From Leptospira_A sp046736045 (lineage in GTDB: Bacteria; Spirochaetota; Leptospiria; Leptospirales; Leptospiraceae): a DNA stretch of 64,000 nucleotides. The DNA is taken from assembly GCF_046736045.1 (NCBI RefSeq), contig NZ_CP177134.1, positions 1,736,001 through 1,800,000 on the forward strand. Reading direction: 5' to 3'. Position numbers and translations under genes: made by a program. The first letter of the stretch is position 1. The number at the start of each line of letters is the position of its first letter. Shown piece after piece: positions 1 through 8,537 of the stretch. The notes under the pieces were generated by a model. It was not told the DNA's origin, made no database searches, and worked only from the letters and a program-made list of their open reading frames with translations.

Positions 1-157
1 CCTTACCGACGTTGTCCGTAGCTGAGTCCCAAAGGGACGTTAGCGTCGGCGCGCTTTCTTGCTTAGCAAGAAACGTGACGGAGGACAATGTGGCTTTAGC
101 CCGAGCAAGGGTGAGCAGAGCGAATCCCGCAGCGTAGCGGTAAGGCGTAGTTATGCG
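1..157 (-). repeat. attC-like site 1 (truncated by window start)
   Basis: This copy begins at the CCTTACCGAC of the L stem; the outer core and spacer (about 15 nt) lie outside the window. The right core GTTATGCG is at 150-157. The first hairpin is GTCCC-AAA-GGGAC, a compensatory variant of the usual GCCTC/GAGGC. The second is TTTCTTGC-TTA-GCAAGAAA. It is the site of the cassette carrying the restriction-modification gene and its membrane partner. Confidence 0.85.
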
Positions 158-164
158 CTGTTTT

Positions 165-1205
165 TCATTGTTGAGTTAAATGTGATTGAAATTTAATAAA
201 GAAATTGGTGAAGTCAGATTCAATTTGGCCATTCGAATTTATTAAATTATTGGATTTTAAATAGTTTTCAGCCAAACTTCTCATGATCTGCAATTGTGAA
301 TAAATAAGATAATCATATGTATTTTGTGCTTTGAGTTTCGATTCCTTTTTATCTTGAGAGTTCATTTTTCTTATTATTCCTTTTAAGAATACATCGCCAT
401 TTTCTATATACAAATTGTAAAAAGTAAAATATTTTTCTACATCGTAGTTTCTAAATTTTTGTTTAAAGATTGAAATTATTTTTTTTCTTCTAAATACTTC
501 AATTCTTTCTGAAATGAATGTAATAGGCAAAAGAATCAGAAAGAAAAGCATAATTAAGCTAATTGTATAAAAAAACCATCTAGCTATATAAATTAGTATA
601 TTTCCGTCCCAAACTTCTTCCCAGAATGTTTTCTCTGTAGTTGTAGAACTGTCTATAACAGGAATTGAATCTTGACCAGAAATTTCGCCTTCCGAATTGA
701 TGATAGGCGATTCATCTTCTTTGTGTAAAACCAGTATTTTAAATATAAGAGCATCTTGAGAGTTTATCAGCATTTTATCTAAAATAATTTTGTTATCTGA
801 AAAAACATTATTGTTAAATGAATTTATTAAGAGATTTCTCGAAGCACCTAAAACTTTTGGTTTTTCTATTAGATTTCCATTTTTTATAATTAATCCTAAT
901 GGGGAAGATGTGCTGTATAATCCTTCATTTATATCTACTGTTCCTTGATTGATTAGGCGAATTACGAATAACGTTATTTTTTCCTTATTCTCTAGAATAT
1001 TTTTATTTTTAAAATATATTTTCAATTTAGGTAGATCTTCATGAACTTCAATTATAGAAGTTTTACTAATTATTTCAAATTCTAGTTTTGGCTTTCTTGT
1101 ATAGAAGAAGCCTGTATAAACTGTTACAGCTCCAAAAAATAAGCCTAAAATGAATGTTAAAGCAAATTTTTTATCGAGCTTATATAGTAATTTTAATATT
1201 TTCAT
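165..1205 (-). CDS. Two-TM membrane protein, partner of the type IIG-like gene
   Basis: No family recognised. The 346-residue protein has an N-terminal membrane segment at about residues 15-35, preceded by Lys-rich sequence. Next come a polar, probably external domain of about 170 residues and a second membrane segment at about 206-232. The C-terminal cytoplasmic domain, of about 110 residues, is basic and helical. Only 10 bp separate it from the upstream restriction-modification-like gene, and no repeat lies between them, so the two share one cassette and probably one transcript. Two-gene cassettes usually hold functionally coupled genes; a role as accessory or effector for that gene is inference. 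The base composition is strongly AT-rich, as in the rest of the array. Confidence 0.8.
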   Translation of the reverse strand: MKILKLLYKLDKKFALTFILGLFFGAVTVYTGFFYTRKPKLEFEIISKTSIIEVHEDLPKLKIYFKNKNILENKEKITLFVIRLINQGTVDINEGLYSTSSPLGLIIKNGNLIEKPKVLGASRNLLINSFNNNVFSDNKIILDKMLINSQDALIFKILVLHKEDESPIINSEGEISGQDSIPVIDSSTTTEKTFWEEVWDGNILIYIARWFFYTISLIMLFFLILLPITFISERIEVFRRKKIISIFKQKFRNYDVEKYFTFYNLYIENGDVFLKGIIRKMNSQDKKESKLKAQNTYDYLIYSQLQIMRSLAENYLKSNNLINSNGQIESDFTNFFIKFQSHLTQQ

Positions 1206-1215
1206 AATTTATATA

Positions 1216-4200
1216 TTAAATTGATTCTATTATTTTAATTTCAGTAGCATTGAGATTGTAGAGATTATATATCATGAAATTGATATCTTTATCTGTTTGA
1301 TCCATTTTATTTTTGACTTTTTCTATTTCTGTCTTTTTAATATTAAAATGATCTATCCATTCAGATTTTTGTTGTAAAGATAGTTCGATTTTTTTCTTTT
1401 TCAATTCTTCCAAAAATTCTTTTTCAGAAAGATGATACCAATTTGATAATTTATCCGTTAATTTTTCTATTTTCAAATCAGATTGTAAAAGTTTAATAAA
1501 TTTATTTCGTAAGCTTTGGAAATTATTCGAATTAAAAAGCATGGTTTCCGCTTTTTCAATAAAAGGGATTTGATCCTTTTCTGTAGTTGCCTTGATTGGA
1601 ATGTTACTTAAATCTCCTCCAACTACTTTTGGAAATAATGTTCTATTTCCTTTTACAGATCGTCTTAAATGAATAAAACTAATCAGTTTCGAGTTTAATA
1701 TTGTTAATAGAAATTTAAGACTATACTTTGGATCTTTTGATAAAACATTTAAGATACTTTTGTTATTTAGAAATACTTCCTCAACATAGCATGCATTAAA
1801 AACGTATGGAAAAGGAGACGTTATTTCTCTAATTAGAATTCTAGGCTTACTAAATAATTTAAAATCTTTCGGTTGTGATAACCATATTCCATACCGTAGC
1901 CATTGTCCAGACCAATTAAAAGAATATCTTGATAAATCCGATCCATTTAAGTATTGGTAAGTGGATTTATCAAATTTCGAATAATAATCAAAAATATGAT
2001 TCTTTACATCCTCAGGAGATTGCGGAGGCGTACCTTTGCCTGTTTCATAAGCTTGTAACCCTACGAATGAATCAAAAAAATCAGAAAGTAAATTTGAATT
2101 TTGAATTACCTTTTCTACGATCTTATTCTCAGAATCTGTTCCCAGAATGTCGATTAAATGGCTTCTATTATTTAACCATTTGCTTTGATCTATTTTCAAT
2201 AGTTTTTGTTCGTTAATTTCCTGCGCATGTATTGTAGTGAATTCTGTAATATTTCTGGGAATGGTGGTTTTTTTATAAATTAAAATTGCAGTTTCAACAT
2301 TCACGCCTGGGAAACTTTCCCCATGGAGACCTATAATGTGGGTAATCGAAGATTTTTCCAAAAGGTGTTTGCGTAATTTTTCTGCTGATTCAATACCTAA
2401 CCAAGAGTTAGGTGTTACGAACCCAAAATACCCGTCTTTAGCTAGTAGGTCATTACCTTTTTCCAAGAATAATATATATAGATTCGGTTTCTCTTTAAAG
2501 AGTTTATAATTTTTGAAATAGTATTCTTTTTCATTTTTAAATAATTTGTCTCTACTTCTTACGTATGGAGGATTTCCGATCACTACATCGAATCTTCCTT
2601 GATCAAATATTTTATTAAAATTTTCTTTCCAAGAGAAAGATAAATCACCTGCAATACTTTTATCGTCTATGAGCGAATTGCCATGTTTAATATTGTTTTG
2701 AAGATTATTTAATTTTTTATTTTTAGAAGCGGTTTTTAACCATAGTGAAAGTTTCGATATCTCTACGGATTCCTGATTTAAATCAACTCCATAAAGATTG
2801 TTCTCTAGGATGGTTTTATTTATGGAATCGATATCAAATAATTCTAACTCAGAAGATTTACTTTTTATTCTTTTAATTTCTTCATAGATTCTATTTTGCT
2901 CATTCCATAGATAGTCGAATGCAGCTACCAGGAATGCGCCAGAACCACACGCAGGATCTATGATTTTAATTTTAGAAAGATAAGTGTCTCGGTATTCTCT
3001 GAGGATAATATATTGTTTGTTTTTTTTTAACTGAGAATGTTTTTTTTCTGTTTCTTTCCATTTCTCCTTTAACCACGCACCTACTGTATTCTCAACAATG
3101 TATTTGGTAATGTACTCAGGTGTGTAAAAAACCCCCTCTTTTTTTCTTTTTGTTTTCTTTGGATCAAAAGTTTGAAAATTATGTTCGAGAATTTCTAACT
3201 CTTCTTCAAACCCAGGTAACTGTAAGCTAGCATTTATTTCTTTTTCTTGAGTGAATTCTTGAAATTCTACCCTCATTTCTTCCAAGTCAGAGATACTTTG
3301 TTCAAATATATGACCTAAGATGTTTACATTTAATTCGTTCTCGTCACCGAAGTCATACTTTAGCCCAATCTCACAAACTTTCTTAAACAAAAGGTTGGGG
3401 ACTTTTAAGGAATTGAGTTCCGCATTTTCTTTGAATAATTCACCATTATACCCTTCTTTGATATTGAAGTTTCCTCCAGAATCAATGGCGTTAAATAATT
3501 TTTTAACTTTACTATAAATATCTTCAGCATTGTCATTATAATATTTAGAGCTTAGTTCATTTCCAAGTATTTCTTTTGAAAGTACATTTGTAGGCAGCAG
3601 ACCAGTTCTTGAGTCTTCACAAAACCAGCAAAAGATGATCCGATCCAATAATTTTTGAACTAATTCTAAAAGTTTAGACTTATCATTTTTATAGGTTGGG
3701 TTAAGTGCTAAGAGCTTATAGAATATTTCTGACCTTAATTCTTTATATTCTCGATAAAACTCTTTTTCTACTTTTTCTTCGGCATCTCCTTGCGATGAAA
3801 GAATTTCTTCTGCAAAAGAAACATTTTGTCCATTGGCAGGGTCTACGAGTAGATTAGACACCGCAAGTATTGATAGGAACTTAAGAATTTCACTCTCATC
3901 TGTAAGGGGTTTAATTTTATATTTTTCTGAATCAGGGACTATAAAATAGAATGCTTCATATCGACTTTTTCCTACTTTTTTATTATATATTCTAATCTCA
4001 TTAAAATTAGTAATAATACCCCATTTCGCATCGTTATAATATGATAAATAATTCCAACACTGATTAACTGGCGAAAGTCGATCTTTTCTACTTGAAATTT
4101 GTTCCAAATTATTGGAATTCATATCTTTGAATTCGATAAGAATTTGAGCTTTATTTTCTATATTACTTTGCTCGGTTTTCCGATTAAAAAAGCCTAAAGC

Positions 4201-4509
4201 TAAATCGGCGTAACCGTGACCGCCTGAAGCTCCAGCTCCATCAATTCTGTATTTTGAAAAAATATGGAAATTTTCACTATTCGATCCTTTTCCAATATAG
4301 CCTAATGCTTCTTTAAATATTGAATTTATAAACTCGTTTTCATCTGTGCTTTCTTTATCAAGATCTGGATTAAAATTTAAACATACTTTTTGCCAATTTA
4401 AAAATTTCTCTTTTATTCGAGTCAAATCCGAGTCTCTAAGATTTAGTTTTTCTCTAAAATAGTTATTTTTCTTAAAAAATGTTTCTGTAAAAAGTGGAAT
4501 TCTATTCAT
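1216..4509 (-). CDS. Type IIG-like restriction-modification protein (Eco57I-type methylase)
   Basis: This 1097-residue protein combines a nuclease-like N-terminus with an N6-adenine methyltransferase. The N-terminal part has a PD-(D/E)XK pattern, with D102 in GYADLALG and E126-x-K128 in ILIEFKD. The AdoMet motif DPACGSGAFL starts at D518 and the catalytic NPPY is at 646-649, preceded by the GVFYTPEYIT box typical of Eco57I-family enzymes. The C-terminal 400 residues should hold target recognition. Length and order fit single-chain type IIG/IIL enzymes; PglX-like methylases are an alternative but are usually accompanied by other BREX genes, which are absent. It is first in a two-gene cassette, with an 88-nt leader after the recombination core. 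The host-defence role is inferred from the family. Confidence 0.88.
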   Translation of the reverse strand: MNRIPLFTETFFKKNNYFREKLNLRDSDLTRIKEKFLNWQKVCLNFNPDLDKESTDENEFINSIFKEALGYIGKGSNSENFHIFSKYRIDGAGASGGHGYADLALGFFNRKTEQSNIENKAQILIEFKDMNSNNLEQISSRKDRLSPVNQCWNYLSYYNDAKWGIITNFNEIRIYNKKVGKSRYEAFYFIVPDSEKYKIKPLTDESEILKFLSILAVSNLLVDPANGQNVSFAEEILSSQGDAEEKVEKEFYREYKELRSEIFYKLLALNPTYKNDKSKLLELVQKLLDRIIFCWFCEDSRTGLLPTNVLSKEILGNELSSKYYNDNAEDIYSKVKKLFNAIDSGGNFNIKEGYNGELFKENAELNSLKVPNLLFKKVCEIGLKYDFGDENELNVNILGHIFEQSISDLEEMRVEFQEFTQEKEINASLQLPGFEEELEILEHNFQTFDPKKTKRKKEGVFYTPEYITKYIVENTVGAWLKEKWKETEKKHSQLKKNKQYIILREYRDTYLSKIKIIDPACGSGAFLVAAFDYLWNEQNRIYEEIKRIKSKSSELELFDIDSINKTILENNLYGVDLNQESVEISKLSLWLKTASKNKKLNNLQNNIKHGNSLIDDKSIAGDLSFSWKENFNKIFDQGRFDVVIGNPPYVRSRDKLFKNEKEYYFKNYKLFKEKPNLYILFLEKGNDLLAKDGYFGFVTPNSWLGIESAEKLRKHLLEKSSITHIIGLHGESFPGVNVETAILIYKKTTIPRNITEFTTIHAQEINEQKLLKIDQSKWLNNRSHLIDILGTDSENKIVEKVIQNSNLLSDFFDSFVGLQAYETGKGTPPQSPEDVKNHIFDYYSKFDKSTYQYLNGSDLSRYSFNWSGQWLRYGIWLSQPKDFKLFSKPRILIREITSPFPYVFNACYVEEVFLNNKSILNVLSKDPKYSLKFLLTILNSKLISFIHLRRSVKGNRTLFPKVVGGDLSNIPIKATTEKDQIPFIEKAETMLFNSNNFQSLRNKFIKLLQSDLKIEKLTDKLSNWYHLSEKEFLEELKKKKIELSLQQKSEWIDHFNIKKTEIEKVKNKMDQTDKDINFMIYNLYNLNATEIKIIESI

Positions 4510-4596
4510 AAATATTTAATTAGAATCATTCCATTTCTTTTCGATGTTAAATACAAGTGTTTAATGTATTTTAAGTTTATCTGTTTTGAAAAATGG

Positions 4597-4771
4597 CGCA
4601 TAACGAACTAGCCTTACCGACGTTGTCCGTAGCTGAGCCTCTGAGGAGGCGTTAGCGTCGGCGCGATTTCTTGCTTAAGCAAGAAACGTGACGGAGGACA
4701 ATGTGGCTTCAGCCCGAGCAAGGGTGAGCGAAAGCGAATCCCGCAGCGTAGCGGTAAGGCGTAGTTATACG
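4597..4771 (-). repeat. attC-like site 2 (type A)
   Basis: Core CGCATAAC on the left and GTTATACG on the right. The L stem is CCTTACCG/CGGTAAGG and the inner stem GTTGTCC/GGACAAT. Hairpins are GCCTC-TGAG-GAGGC, TTTCTTGC-TTAA-GCAAGAAA, GGC-TTCA-GCC and GC-GAAA-GC. The two cores differ from each other, but each matches the core at the far end of its own neighbouring cassette. Confidence 0.9.
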
Positions 4772-5868
4772 CTGCCCCGATTCAAAGTATCAAATGATCG
4801 ATTTTCGGAACGCGTGAAATCTTGCGCAGCATCTATTTTATCAATTATTTCTTGTGTGATTTCTGTCCCTTTAGGAATATCAAACAATTCAAAATCTAAT
4901 TTTTTGTTTAAAAGTTTATTGAGAATAATATTGTTTAATAGTTTCTTTAATGGTCTTATTTCTTTTTGAAATCCCATCGAACGTTCCTCTATACTCAAAT
5001 TAACATCGTTTCGAAAATCTTCAATCCGATAGGTTTTTGTAAGAGTATATTCCTGACCAGTTATGCAATTTTGGGAATGTGAAACGCATAAGTCTAAGCC
5101 GGGATAATTGTTATTTAACAATATGAAATATCTGTATGTTGAGAATAATTCAATGATTGAGGCTAACATCTTGTTTTGTAATGAACCAATCAAGTAGATT
5201 GTATGATAAACGCTATGAGCGGTGATAGGTTCTGGATTCAATTGCTTAAAAACAATCGGATATGCTTTTCCGCCTGCATTGATTCCTGCTAAAAGTGCTG
5301 GTATTTTTTCTATAAATTGTGGAATATTTTCTTTCTGTAAATAGAAGACCATTGCAGATTTAATTAGAGATTTTAAAACATCCGAGTTGCCTGTGAACCA
5401 TTTTATTTCAGTGGTGTGATAATCTTCAGGGGCAAGAATACTTTGGTCATTTTCAATCTCTTCAATTTTAACATCGCTCTTCTTTTTGATAAAGGAATTA
5501 ACTAATTTATTTAGTTGTTCCTTAGTTTCTGCATAAAGACGCCAAATATTATCAGAAATCTTCTGAATGGGGGATGCTCTCTTTATTGAACCACCGGGTA
5601 AAAGCCAAATGTAATCAGAACTAGTTTTAGAATACAATCTCATCCCTGGAATGTTTCGATCATTTTCTCTATAAACATTTAGAACTGTTGCAGGAAATCT
5701 GAAATTTTCAAACATTGCGTGATCAATTGACTTTCCAAATTTTTCATTACACTCTTTACAGAAAATTCCGGTTACTGCAGTTTTCCATCCAATACTGTGG
5801 GGCAAGATGTGCTCTTCGGAATTGGTTATATTGGAGAGGTTAATGTTACAATTTATACATTTTTGCAT
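4765..5868 (-). CDS. HNH endonuclease-like protein
   Basis: The N-terminal 50 residues form a zinc-stabilised HNH (beta-beta-alpha-metal) nuclease: C4-x2-C7, H20 in SEEHILPHSIG, C37-x2-C40, N41 and H50. The remaining 315 residues are mixed alpha/beta without a motif I recognise; they could bind DNA or another partner. It is the only gene of its cassette. The stop codon TAA lies inside the recombination core of site 2 (GTATAAC read on the gene strand), so the last residues (RGSV) are encoded by the cassette's terminal arm. The start ATG is at the edge of the opposite arm. A phage-restriction role is inferred from the domain and neighbours; a homing-type nuclease is the alternative. Confidence 0.82.
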   Translation of the reverse strand: MQKCINCNINLSNITNSEEHILPHSIGWKTAVTGIFCKECNEKFGKSIDHAMFENFRFPATVLNVYRENDRNIPGMRLYSKTSSDYIWLLPGGSIKRASPIQKISDNIWRLYAETKEQLNKLVNSFIKKKSDVKIEEIENDQSILAPEDYHTTEIKWFTGNSDVLKSLIKSAMVFYLQKENIPQFIEKIPALLAGINAGGKAYPIVFKQLNPEPITAHSVYHTIYLIGSLQNKMLASIIELFSTYRYFILLNNNYPGLDLCVSHSQNCITGQEYTLTKTYRIEDFRNDVNLSIEERSMGFQKEIRPLKKLLNNIILNKLLNKKLDFELFDIPKGTEITQEIIDKIDAAQDFTRSENRSFDTLNRGSV

Positions 5869-5883
5869 TTTTTAGAGGGGTGG

Positions 5884-6058
5884 CGTATAACGAACTAGCC
5901 TTACCGACGTTGTCCGTAGCTGAGCCTCAGAAGGAGGCGTTAGCGTCGGCGCGTTTTCTTGCTTTTGCAAGAAACGTGACGGAGGACAATGTGCCGAAGG
6001 CCGAGCAAGGGTGAGCGGAAGCGAATCCCGCAGCGTAGCGGTAAGGCGTAGTTATGCG
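5884..6058 (-). repeat. attC-like site 3 (type A)
   Basis: Left core CGTATAAC, right core GTTATGCG. The first hairpin is GCCTC-AGAAG-GAGGC and the second TTTCTTGC-TTTT-GCAAGAAA. The third reads GCC-GAA-GGC, an inverted compensatory version of the usual GGC/GCC. The fourth is GC-GGAA-GC. The divergent left core matches the right core of site 2, at the other end of the HNH cassette. Confidence 0.9.
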
Positions 6059-7218
6059 TCGTGGTCAAAGTTACCTATATTAATTCTAATTGGGTTTCTG
6101 TTTATAAATTTTAAAAAATCCTTATTGATAAAAAAATTTTCAATATTACCTTCAGAATATTTTATTTGATTATTTTCGAGTAATTGCGGTTGAAATAGAG
6201 AATTTATTTTGGACATCATTATGCTTTCTTTTTCTGGATTAACAAAAATTATTTCTTTTAAACTTATATTATCTTTCAAACCAGCTGCAAGTAAGTATTT
6301 AAAGTGAGTATCTGTTTCTGGTAAAGAAAAACCCAATATGATAATTCTTGAGGCAGAGGATAAAACTATTTTCGAATGCTCCCAAATCTCTTGTATGGGT
6401 CCATTGAATGCTTTTTGCCAAGTAGGTGGAATAAGTAAGCGAGATATTCCATTCTCAAATGCTTTGGAATAATCCTCAAATATTGTTAGTTTTTCGTTAT
6501 TGTTAACCGTTGCCCAATTAATAGAACCGTGTAATTTTAGAATAGGAATAGATTTTTTATCAAATTTAGTAAGTGTTGTATCGTAATGAACATTTTCTAA
6601 ATTGTATGTATAAGGAATCTTTAAATTATTGAATGCTTTTTCTATTTCTAAGTCGTAATTTAAAGTAATTATTGAATTCTTTGCATCTTTATCGTTTGTG
6701 GTTATACCACTTAGTATTAAAGCGTAAAATTCATATAGATCAATTTCATGTGGTCGATACCTTACTCCTTTATTGTCCATAAAACTTTGTTTATCGCGAT
6801 TAAATAAAGTAGAATTAGGTAATTCTTTTTGTAAAGTTTCGTCAAAATATAAAGAAAGAATTTTTCGCCGGGTATTTTGCTTTTCGCAATAATCTAAAGT
6901 TGCGGTTATTGCATCAATTATGGATTTATTTAATGAATCTTGATTTGATGCAGAAGCTAACGAAAACAACTGCTCAATATTATCAATGTTTAATTTTATT
7001 CTGTAAGCAGCTGACGCAGCTTCCTTTCGGAAATTTAATACTTCTTCAATCGCTTTAAGTTCTTTCATTTTTGAGTTTTGAAGTAACCAATTACTGGCTT
7101 CTCTCATTTTATTAATGAAGTTTTTTATTAGCGGCATCCCTGCATCGACTGAATATCCCGCTCCGATTATATATACATTATGATTAGTTTCCATCTTATT
7201 TGAATATTTTTTGACCAT
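6052..7218 (-). CDS. SIR2-like (sirtuin-fold) protein, candidate NADase effector
   Basis: The 388-residue protein has the SIR2 nucleotide-binding pattern near its N-terminus (YIIGAGYSVDAGMP), the internal ITLNYD and LKLHGS boxes, and a late GFSLPETD box, as in SIR2_2/SIR2-like domains of bacterial defence proteins. Many such proteins deplete NAD+ on phage infection; that activity here is inference. The stop TAA is inside the R'' core of its own repeat, and the first ATG lies in the matched terminal arm, giving MVKKYSNK; the internal ATG at 7194 (METNHN) is an equally possible start, and neither has a good ribosome-binding site. No partner such as an Argonaute or HerA helicase is present in this cassette. 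Confidence 0.82.
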   Translation of the reverse strand: MVKKYSNKMETNHNVYIIGAGYSVDAGMPLIKNFINKMREASNWLLQNSKMKELKAIEEVLNFRKEAASAAYRIKLNIDNIEQLFSLASASNQDSLNKSIIDAITATLDYCEKQNTRRKILSLYFDETLQKELPNSTLFNRDKQSFMDNKGVRYRPHEIDLYEFYALILSGITTNDKDAKNSIITLNYDLEIEKAFNNLKIPYTYNLENVHYDTTLTKFDKKSIPILKLHGSINWATVNNNEKLTIFEDYSKAFENGISRLLIPPTWQKAFNGPIQEIWEHSKIVLSSASRIIILGFSLPETDTHFKYLLAAGLKDNISLKEIIFVNPEKESIMMSKINSLFQPQLLENNQIKYSEGNIENFFINKDFLKFINRNPIRINIGNFDHDA

Positions 7219-7220
7219 GA

Positions 7221-7393
7221 CGCATAACGAACTAGGCTTATCGACGTTCCTCGACCCTGAGCCTCGAAGAGGCGTTAGGGACTGGCACGTAGCTTGCGTA
7301 TTGCAAGCGAGTGACAGGAGAGGAATGTGGCGTAGCCCGAGCGAGGGTGAACGAAGTGAATCCCGAAGCGTAGCGATAATCCGCAGTTATGCG
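7221..7393 (-). repeat. attC-like site 4 (type B)
   Basis: This is the type B family. The L stem is CTTATCG on the left; on the right it reads CGATAAT, slightly decayed. The inner stem is TTCCTC/GAGGAA instead of TTGTCC/GGACAA. Hairpins are CCCTGA-GCCTC-GAA-GAGGC-G-TTAGGG and GCTTGC-GTATT-GCAAGC, then GGC-GTA-GCC and AC-GAA-GT. All differences from type A are compensatory. Confidence 0.88.
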
Positions 7394-7402
7394 AAGGTCA
7401 GG

Positions 7403-8314
7403 CTAATCTGCTAATCCTTCCGTATTATTGTTTCCTAGTGATACTACCATAAATTCATCTTCATATGTGTTTAGATCTTTAAACCTTTCATCTATTTTAG
7501 TTGGTAATTGAATTAATAAATTATAGACAGATATTTCGGTTTTCTTTACCTTTAATGATCCAATTTTCATAATATTTACCAAGTCGATTCCTGGTTCATA
7601 AGAAGTTTTAATTTCTGGTATTGCATAGCTTGAATAGCCAGACCTTTTATACTCTTTTTCATCAAAAAAATATTCTTTGAATTCAGGTATTTTTGTTATT
7701 TTGTGAATATGATAATTTCTTAATGATTCAATACCATTCGTATTTTTTAAAAACCATTGATATGTATTTTCATCAACAATACATCTATCTAATTTATCCT
7801 TAGCCATCATTCTAGAACAATTTATTAATCCTGCTCCATAAGAGTTTTTTAGTTCTTCTTGAAAATAGATAATATCATAAGAAATCCCATATCTAATTTT
7901 TATATGACCGATTAATTCAAATATTTCAGTGTTATAAGTTCCAATGTTATAATGCCGAAGATTACATTCAAAATATAAGGCGAACAATATCGAATGGAGT
8001 GGTGTATCAAAAATAAAAAAACCACCATCGCCAGTATCAATAAAATTTTCTTTTATTTTTTCATGATTATAAGTTTGAAAAATGTATTTTTCATGAGAAA
8101 AAATATCTTTTATTGTGCTTTTTACAATCATATTAAATAAGATTGGAATAAAGTATTGTTCGACATTTCCAAATTGACTATAACCTAGGATATCTAGACC
8201 TAATATAGATTTTTTTTTGTTTATCAAAAGATTCTTAGTTAAGTAATCTTTGTCGAATTTTTCATCTTTAGTTTTTGATTTTGATAAAATTTTTAGACTA
8301 TTTTTAATATTCAT
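7403..8314 (-). CDS. Class III nucleotidyl cyclase-like protein
   Basis: The protein has 303 residues from the ATG at 8314, chosen because AGGA precedes it at proper spacing; an in-frame ATG inside the recombination core (8335) would add seven residues. Cyclase hallmarks are in order: metal-binding D41 in GLDILGYSQ, the second metal aspartate D96 in TGDGGFFIF, the IRYGIS strand, and N165/R168 in GLINCSRM, equivalent to the transition-state Asn and Arg of the GxxVNxAxR box. No membrane or regulatory domain is seen. Bacterial class III cyclases include the cUMP/cCMP synthases of Pycsar defence, but the usual adjacent TM or TIR effector is not in this cassette. Pycsar membership is therefore speculative. 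Confidence 0.75.
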   Translation of the reverse strand: MNIKNSLKILSKSKTKDEKFDKDYLTKNLLINKKKSILGLDILGYSQFGNVEQYFIPILFNMIVKSTIKDIFSHEKYIFQTYNHEKIKENFIDTGDGGFFIFDTPLHSILFALYFECNLRHYNIGTYNTEIFELIGHIKIRYGISYDIIYFQEELKNSYGAGLINCSRMMAKDKLDRCIVDENTYQWFLKNTNGIESLRNYHIHKITKIPEFKEYFFDEKEYKRSGYSSYAIPEIKTSYEPGIDLVNIMKIGSLKVKKTEISVYNLLIQLPTKIDERFKDLNTYEDEFMVVSLGNNNTEGLAD

Positions 8315-8330
8315 TTTATTTCCTGACTTT

Positions 8331-8502
8331 CGCATAACGAACTAGCCTTACCGACGTTGTCCGTAGCTGAGCCTCGCAGAGGCGTTAGCGTCGGCGCGTT
8401 TTCTTGCTTAAGCAAGAAACGTGACGGAGGACAATGTGTCGCAGACCGAGCAAGGGTGAGCGAAGCGAATCCCGCAGCGTAGCGGTAAGGCGAAGTTAAA
8501 CG
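8331..8502 (-). repeat. attC-like site 5 (type A)
   Basis: Left core CGCATAAC, right core GTTAAACG. First hairpin GCCTC-GCA-GAGGC. The third reads GTC-GCA-GAC, another compensatory variant. Fourth hairpin GC-GAA-GC. The unusual right core GTTAAACG is matched by CGTTTAAC at the left edge of site 6, at the other end of the same cassette. Confidence 0.9.
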
Positions 8503-8537
8503 AAGTTTTGCTTTTTTGAAGTTAATTTCTTATGAAA

